The position numbers and the translations under genes are program-made. Shown in pieces: positions 59,836 through 64,000 of a DNA stretch of 64,000 nt; the stretch's first letter is position 1, and each line of letters starts with the position of its first letter. Below the pieces are notes generated by a model. The model worked only from the letters and a program-made list of their open reading frames with translations. It had not been told where the DNA came from and did not search any database. The DNA comes from Streptomyces sclerotialus (GTDB taxonomy: Bacteria; Actinomycetota; Actinomycetes; Streptomycetales; Streptomycetaceae), in contig NZ_JBFOHP010000002.1 of the NCBI RefSeq assembly GCF_040907265.1, positions 4,340,001 to 4,404,000 on the forward strand. Direction: 5' to 3'.

Positions 59836-61089
59836 TCAGCCGCGGGTGCGGCCGTGCGGTACGAAGCGGCCCGCGGCCAGCCAGACGAGGGCCAGGGCAC
59901 AGACGCCGGGCCAGCCCCAGTGGGCGTAGACCGGGCCGGTCAGCGCGGAGGCGAGGGCGCCGGCGAAGAAGGCCGCGACCATGTAGGCGGTGTTGGCCGT
60001 GGCGGGCGAGCCGGTGGACGTCAGGGCCCGGGTCTGGTTGGCGACCTGGCCGCAGACCAGGCCGGCGTGGACCAGTACGGCCGCCACGCACAGGGCCCAC
60101 AGCTGGTGCCCGCCGAGCCGGAAGAACGGCACGGAGAGCAGTGCGAGTACGTAGGCGGCGGACACCACCCGGTCGCTGCCGAAGCGGTCGATCAGCCCGC
60201 CGGCCAGCGGCGACACCATCGCCGAGACCAGCCCGAAGAGGCCGAAGAGCCCGGCGGTCGCGGTCGAGAAGTGGTACGGCGCGCCCGTCAGCAGCAGGAC
60301 GACCGCCGTCCACAGCGCGCTCCACACGCCGAACAGTCCGCCCTGGCGCAGGCAGGCCCGCCGCAGGTCGGCGGAGGAGAGCAGCATGCCGGGTACCTGG
60401 GCGACGCCCCGGCCGATCCGGGTCAGCAGCGCACCGGAGACCTCGCGCCGCTCGGGCGGCAGCAGCGCGGCGGTCACCGAGCCGATCAGCACGGTGAGTA
60501 CGGCCGAGCCGACGAGGACGGCGCGCCAGCCGTACGCCTGGCCGGCCAGGCCGCCCGCCACCCGGGCCGCGACGATGCCGGTGAACAGCCCCGCGACCAC
60601 GGCCGCGACGTGCAGACCGCGGCGCGCCGCCGGGGCCCGCTCGGCGACCAGCGGCACCAGGAGCTGCGGGATGACGGTCGTGGCGCCGGCGACCAGCAGC
60701 GCGGCGCCCAGCGCGGGCAGCCCCGGGGCGAGCCCCGCGACGGTCATCGCGGCGGCGGTGACGACGGAGAGCACGGCGATCAGCCGGCGCCGGTTCGCGG
60801 TGTCACCGAGCGGCGCGAAGGACAGCAGGCCGATGGCGTAGCCCAGTTGGGAGAGCGCGGTGATCCAGCTGACGCCGGCCGCGGGGACGCCGAAGCCGCG
60901 GGCGATCAGGCCGAGGAGCGGTGCGGCGAGGTAGATGTTGGCGACCGTCACCGCGGTGCACAGGGAGATGACGGCGAGCAGCAGGCCGGGTGGCGGCCCG
61001 GTGCGGCCGCGGGGTGCGGTGGCCGGCGTTCCGCGCCCCGCGGCGGCGGAGGGCGTTACGGGGGCGGTGGCGGACGGTGTGGTGGACAT
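59836..61089 (-). CDS. MFS transporter (drug-efflux type)
   Basis: 417 residues from ATG at 61089 with GGGAGG about 13 bases upstream. A 35-residue soluble start, then 12 helices beginning LLLAVISLCTAVTVANIYLAAPLLGLIA. The loop 2-3 motif is PLGDTANRRRLIAV. Divergently arranged with a TetR gene whose operators lie between them, the classical layout for inducible efflux. Confidence 0.91.
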   Translation of the reverse strand: MSTTPSATAPVTPSAAAGRGTPATAPRGRTGPPPGLLLAVISLCTAVTVANIYLAAPLLGLIARGFGVPAAGVSWITALSQLGYAIGLLSFAPLGDTANRRRLIAVLSVVTAAAMTVAGLAPGLPALGAALLVAGATTVIPQLLVPLVAERAPAARRGLHVAAVVAGLFTGIVAARVAGGLAGQAYGWRAVLVGSAVLTVLIGSVTAALLPPERREVSGALLTRIGRGVAQVPGMLLSSADLRRACLRQGGLFGVWSALWTAVVLLLTGAPYHFSTATAGLFGLFGLVSAMVSPLAGGLIDRFGSDRVVSAAYVLALLSVPFFRLGGHQLWALCVAAVLVHAGLVCGQVANQTRALTSTGSPATANTAYMVAAFFAGALASALTGPVYAHWGWPGVCALALVWLAAGRFVPHGRTRG

Positions 61090-61114
61090 GCGGCGGTGGC
61101 TTCCTCCCCGATAG

Positions 61115-61188
61115 CAACCAACTGGTTGGTTGTAAGTCCTTGTCAGTCTCGGCACGGGCACGCACCGTGTCAACCAAACAGTTGGTTA
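61115..61188. promoter_or_regulatory. Two TetR operator-like inverted repeats in the MFS/tetR spacer
   Basis: CAACCAAC-TG-GTTGGTTG (61115-61132) and CAACCAA-ACA-GTTGGTTA (61171-61188), same half-site. TACGCT at 61187-61192 ends 6 bases before the tetR ATG, so the second site overlaps a leaderless-type promoter and the first lies near the MFS promoter. Confidence 0.82.
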
Positions 61189-61198
61189 CGCTGATTCC

Positions 61199-61783
61199 AT
61201 GACAGGGACGAGGGACCCCGCGGCCACCAGGGCCCGCATCTTCGAAGCGGCGGCCGCCGAGTTCGCCGCGTACGGCATCGCGGGTGCCCGCATCGACCGG
61301 ATCGCCCGCGAGGCCAGGGCCAACAAGCAGCTGATCTACGCCTACTTCGGCAACAAGAGCGAGCTGTTCGCGCAGGTCCTGGAGAAGCGGCTGGTCGACC
61401 ACGCCCGCAACATGCCGGTCGACGCGGACGATCCGGACGCCTGGGTCGACCGGCTCCTGGAGTACCACGACACCCACCCGCAGCTGCTGCGGCTGCTGAT
61501 GTGGGAGGGGCTGGAGTACGGCACCGGCGCCATCCCGCGCGAGGAGGAGCGCACCGCGCACTGGGACCGCAAGGCCGAGGTCTTCGCCGACGCCCAGCGG
61601 CGCGGCGCCATCGGCACCGCCCTGCCGCCCCGCGACCTGGCGTTCATCCTGCTCGGCGTGGCGGCCTGGTACACGGCCATGCCGCAGATGCGGCGCATCC
61701 TGGTCGGCGACACGGACGAGGCGAGGGCCCGGCTGCGCGAGTCGGTCCGCACGACGGTACGGCAGATCATCGGCAAGCCGTGA
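61199..61783 (+). CDS. TetR family regulator
   Basis: 194 residues. HTH AAAAEFAAYGIAGARIDRIAREARANKQLIYAYFGNKSELF; the C-terminal domain is of TetR_C_35-like short type. Divergent from the MFS gene with shared operators at 61115-61188, so it most likely represses both. The last residues QIIGKP are followed by 19-bp repeats that duplicate the AGCCGTGAGGG sequence around the stop codon three more times. Confidence 0.93.
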   Translation: MTGTRDPAATRARIFEAAAAEFAAYGIAGARIDRIAREARANKQLIYAYFGNKSELFAQVLEKRLVDHARNMPVDADDPDAWVDRLLEYHDTHPQLLRLLMWEGLEYGTGAIPREEERTAHWDRKAEVFADAQRRGAIGTALPPRDLAFILLGVAAWYTAMPQMRRILVGDTDEARARLRESVRTTVRQIIGKP

Positions 61784-61850
61784 GGGCTGTCGGTAAGCCG
61801 TGAGGGCTGTCGGCGAGCCGTGAGGGCGATCGGCAAGCCGTGAGTCGGCC
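61772..61850. repeat. 19-bp tandem repeat across the tetR stop codon
   Basis: Four units (C/T)GGCAAGCCGTGAGGGCTGT-type from 61772, first one containing GKP-stop. Beyond it, 61905-61940 has three 17-18-bp GATCCGGTCAGTTC units that end in the last codons of the next gene. Confidence 0.8.
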
Positions 61851-61934
61851 GGTGGCCGGTGGCCGGCCCGGCCACCGGGAGGCGCGCCGGCTCCGGTCAG
61901 TTCATGGCGATCCGGTCAGTTCGCGCCGATCCGG

Positions 61935-64000
61935 TCAGTTCGTGCCGATCTTGGCGAGCAGGTCGACGATCCGGCCCTGTACGTCCGGGCTGGTGGACCG
62001 CTCGGCGAGGAACAGCACCGTCTCGCCCGACGCCAGCCGCGGAAGCTGCGCCGGGTCCATGCTGGCGGCGGTGTAGACGACCAGCGGGGTGCGGGTCAGC
62101 AGCCCGTTCGCGCGGAGCCAGTCCACGATCCCGGCCCGCCGGCGGCGGACCTGCATCAGGTCCATCACCACGAGGTTGGGCCGGACCTGGGTGGCCAGGC
62201 TGACCGCGTCCGCGTCCGCCCCGGCCCGCGCGACCTGCATGCCGCGCCGCTCCAGCGAGGCGGTGAGGGCGCCCGCGACGGCGTCGTTCTCCTCGATCAG
62301 CAGCACCCGCGGCGGATGCTGCTCGCTGTCGCGCGGCGCGAGCGCCTTGAGCAGTACGGCCGGGTCGGCGCCGTACGCCGCCTCCCGGGTCGCCTGGCCC
62401 AGGCCTGCCGTCACCAGGACGGGGACCTCGGCGGCGCCCGCCGCCTGCCGCAGCGACTGCAGCGCCTTGCGGGTGATCGGCCCGGTCAGCGGGTCGACGA
62501 AGAGCGCGGCCGGGTACGCCGCGATCTGCGCGTCCACCTCCTCGCGGGAGTTGACGATCACCGGGCGGTAGCCGCGGTCGCTCAGCGCCTGCTGGGTCGA
62601 GGGGTCCGGCGCCGGCCACACCAGCAGCCGGCGCGGGTTGTCCAGCGGCTCGGGCGGCAGCTCGTCGTCCATGGGTGGCGGCTGGTGGTCGACGACCTCT
62701 ATGGCGCCGTTCGGGCCGTCCAGCGGCTCCGGGCCCTCCTGGCCCTCGTCCGGTGCGGAGATCGCGAACGCGCGGCCCTCGGTGGACTCCATCAGCGGCG
62801 GCTGCGGCTGCGCGCCCTGCGGAGCGCGGGCGGCGGGGACCATCTCCGAGCCCGTACCCGTAGCCGTACCCGTGCCCGAGCCCGTACCGGAGCCCGTACC
62901 GCGCTCGTCGTCCTGCGGCGGCGCGGCGAGCTTGCGGCGGCGGCCGGAACCGGCACCGCCCGCACCGCCGAGGGTGCCGTTGGCGCCGCTGGTGGCGTTC
63001 GGGTCACCGGGAGCGCCACCCGTCACCGCCCGGCCGCCCGTGGCGGACGGACCGCCAGCGCCGGGCTGGCCGTGGCGGCCCTGCTGGCCCTGCTGTCCGG
63101 GCTGTCCCTGCTGACCGGACTGCCCCGGCTGCCCCGGCTGCGCCTGCTGTCCGGGATGGCCGTTCGGCTGGTGCTGGTCGGCGATCTGCTGGGCGAAGGG
63201 AACGCCCTGTCCGAGCGTGCGCACGCTGAACGCCCGGCCGTGCGACTGCCCGGCCGCCGGTCCCGCTTCCTCCTCCGGTGCGGGCAGGGGGCGGCCCGCC
63301 GCGTCCGGCCGGCCGGGCACCTGCTCACCGGGCGCCGACCGGCGCGGCCCCGGTACGGACGGCACGTGCGCGCCGCCACCCTGGGGGCGGCCCTGGCCGG
63401 TGCCCTGCGCGGCCTCGCCCTGACGGCCGTCCTCGGCCGCCTGCACGGCGTGCGTCTGCGGGCCCTGCGCCTGTGCGGCGTGCGTACCGGGGGCCTGTGT
63501 CCCCGGCGCCTGTGTCCCCGGTGCCGGAGTCCCCTGCCCCTGGTGTCCCGGCCCCTGCGCCTCAAGGCCCTGGGCCTCCGGCGTGCGGGCTTCCTGGGCG
63601 GGCGGGGTGGCGGCCTCGGCGGGGCGGCCGCGGCGGCGGCCCGTGGGTGCGGCGGTCGCGGCCGCCGCGGGATCGTCCTCGGGGTGCGTGACCTGGCCCC
63701 CGGCGCCCACCACGAACGTACCGGTGGACTCGGAGTCGGCCATCGCGGCCGCGGCCCGCTCCTCGGCGGCGGCCCGGCGCGCCCGGCGGCGGCCGGTCGG
63801 CGCGTCCCACTCGCCACCGCCGGCCGGACCGGTCTGCCCGGCCGCGGCACCGCGCGCCGCGGGCAGCGCGCCACTGGGTACGGCGGAGCCGCCGGGCGCC
63901 CCAGCGGCCTCGGGGGTCTCCTCGGGGGCCCGGCGCGCACGGCGCCTGCCGGTCCCAGCGGGTACCGGGCCGTCAGGACCGGCGGGCCCGCCCGGTGCTG
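61935..64000 (-). CDS. C-terminal part of a large hybrid sensor protein (5' end outside window)
   Basis: The frame is open from 63998 to the stop at 61935, over 680 residues; the ATG at 63743 is probably internal, since the coding pattern (repeated GRRRARRA segments) continues upstream of it. Residues up to about 430 are disordered (Gln/Gly/Pro/Ala; GQQGQPGQQGQQG). From RRLLVWPAPDPSTQQALSDRG on there are two receiver-like folds: the second has VLLIEENDAV (acidic pair), LVVMDLMQ (phospho-acceptor Asp), VYTAAS, but the conserved Lys is replaced (FLAERS). I recall this as the tail of a large Streptomyces sensor kinase with nitrate-sensing or HAMP parts upstream; that portion is not visible. Confidence 0.82.
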   Translation of the reverse strand, partial: APGGPAGPDGPVPAGTGRRRARRAPEETPEAAGAPGGSAVPSGALPAARGAAAGQTGPAGGGEWDAPTGRRRARRAAAEERAAAAMADSESTGTFVVGAGGQVTHPEDDPAAAATAAPTGRRRGRPAEAATPPAQEARTPEAQGLEAQGPGHQGQGTPAPGTQAPGTQAPGTHAAQAQGPQTHAVQAAEDGRQGEAAQGTGQGRPQGGGAHVPSVPGPRRSAPGEQVPGRPDAAGRPLPAPEEEAGPAAGQSHGRAFSVRTLGQGVPFAQQIADQHQPNGHPGQQAQPGQPGQSGQQGQPGQQGQQGRHGQPGAGGPSATGGRAVTGGAPGDPNATSGANGTLGGAGGAGSGRRRKLAAPPQDDERGTGSGTGSGTGTATGTGSEMVPAARAPQGAQPQPPLMESTEGRAFAISAPDEGQEGPEPLDGPNGAIEVVDHQPPPMDDELPPEPLDNPRRLLVWPAPDPSTQQALSDRGYRPVIVNSREEVDAQIAAYPAALFVDPLTGPITRKALQSLRQAAGAAEVPVLVTAGLGQATREAAYGADPAVLLKALAPRDSEQHPPRVLLIEENDAVAGALTASLERRGMQVARAGADADAVSLATQVRPNLVVMDLMQVRRRRAGIVDWLRANGLLTRTPLVVYTAASMDPAQLPRLASGETVLFLAERSTSPDVQGRIVDLLAKIGTN

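Overview
The window is chromosomal DNA of a Streptomyces or very close relative. Evidence: very high GC with strong third-position bias, many GTG starts and 4-base stop/start overlaps, parS and DnaA-box sequences of the Streptomyces type, and a gene order (ABC block, HAD, serS, pheA, Dyp peroxidase, copper genes, aminopeptidase P, DUF5926, GDPD, HtrA-like protease) that I recall from the origin-proximal core of Streptomyces chromosomes. dnaA and dnaN are not here, so this is the origin neighbourhood and not the origin itself.

Layout. 1-18 kb: end of a sensor kinase, an M23 peptidase, a HAD phosphatase, a flavin oxidoreductase, htpX-pspAB (membrane stress), a pair of parS sites, a MerR / hydrolase-SDR / M24 group, a two-ATPase two-permease ABC locus, an MltG-like protein, cbiZ, a CynX-type MFS and a FadR-type regulator. 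18-21 kb: a head-to-head DnaA-box pair, a second HAD, serS, then a 640-bp spacer with a DnaA-box cluster, then pheA. 21.9-28.6 kb: one long minus-strand copper/haem operon (membrane protein, ycnI, Sco, PCu(A)C, CopC-CopD, Dyp peroxidase). 29-42 kb: signalling and housekeeping genes, including two HATPase_c_2 anti-sigma-like proteins, a SpoIIE-type phosphatase with an altered active site, an NB-ARC/TPR protein that has lost most of its NTPase domain, TetR, aminopeptidase P, a PrimPol-like protein, DUF5926 and GDPD. 42.3-44.1 kb: a DegP/HtrA-like protease whose reading frame is broken at a C7 run.

44.5-53.8 kb is an integrated element. A tRNA-Ser(UGA) is its attachment site, and a perfect 57-bp copy of the tRNA 3' end marks the far side. 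It carries a tyrosine integrase, an AlpA-like HTH/excisionase, an iteron-like repeat block, a DnaB-N plus DUF3987 replication protein (split by a frameshift), a DUF6602 nuclease-like protein, and a two-gene module: a small two-TM protein and a STAND (NB-ARC) ATPase with ten TPR units. The TM protein and the STAND N-terminus share a short repeated motif (Q-x-A-R-x-x-G-[ND]-I-x-Q-x-x-G-[DN]). I read this as a candidate defence or self-recognition system working by homotypic motif contact, and it is the most interesting object in the window. Beyond the element lie a decayed third copy of the tRNA end, a monooxygenase fragment and a 5'-truncated thiolase-like gene, i.e. scars of older events at the same hotspot.

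54-64 kb: a small Asn/Gln-rich secreted protein, a DUF1906 secreted protein, a SigE-family sigma factor, an acyl-CoA ligase, a divergent MFS/TetR pair with visible operators, and the C-terminal part of a large hybrid sensor protein running off the end. A recurring oddity is short tandem repeats (9-30 bp units) sitting at or next to stop codons of many genes.
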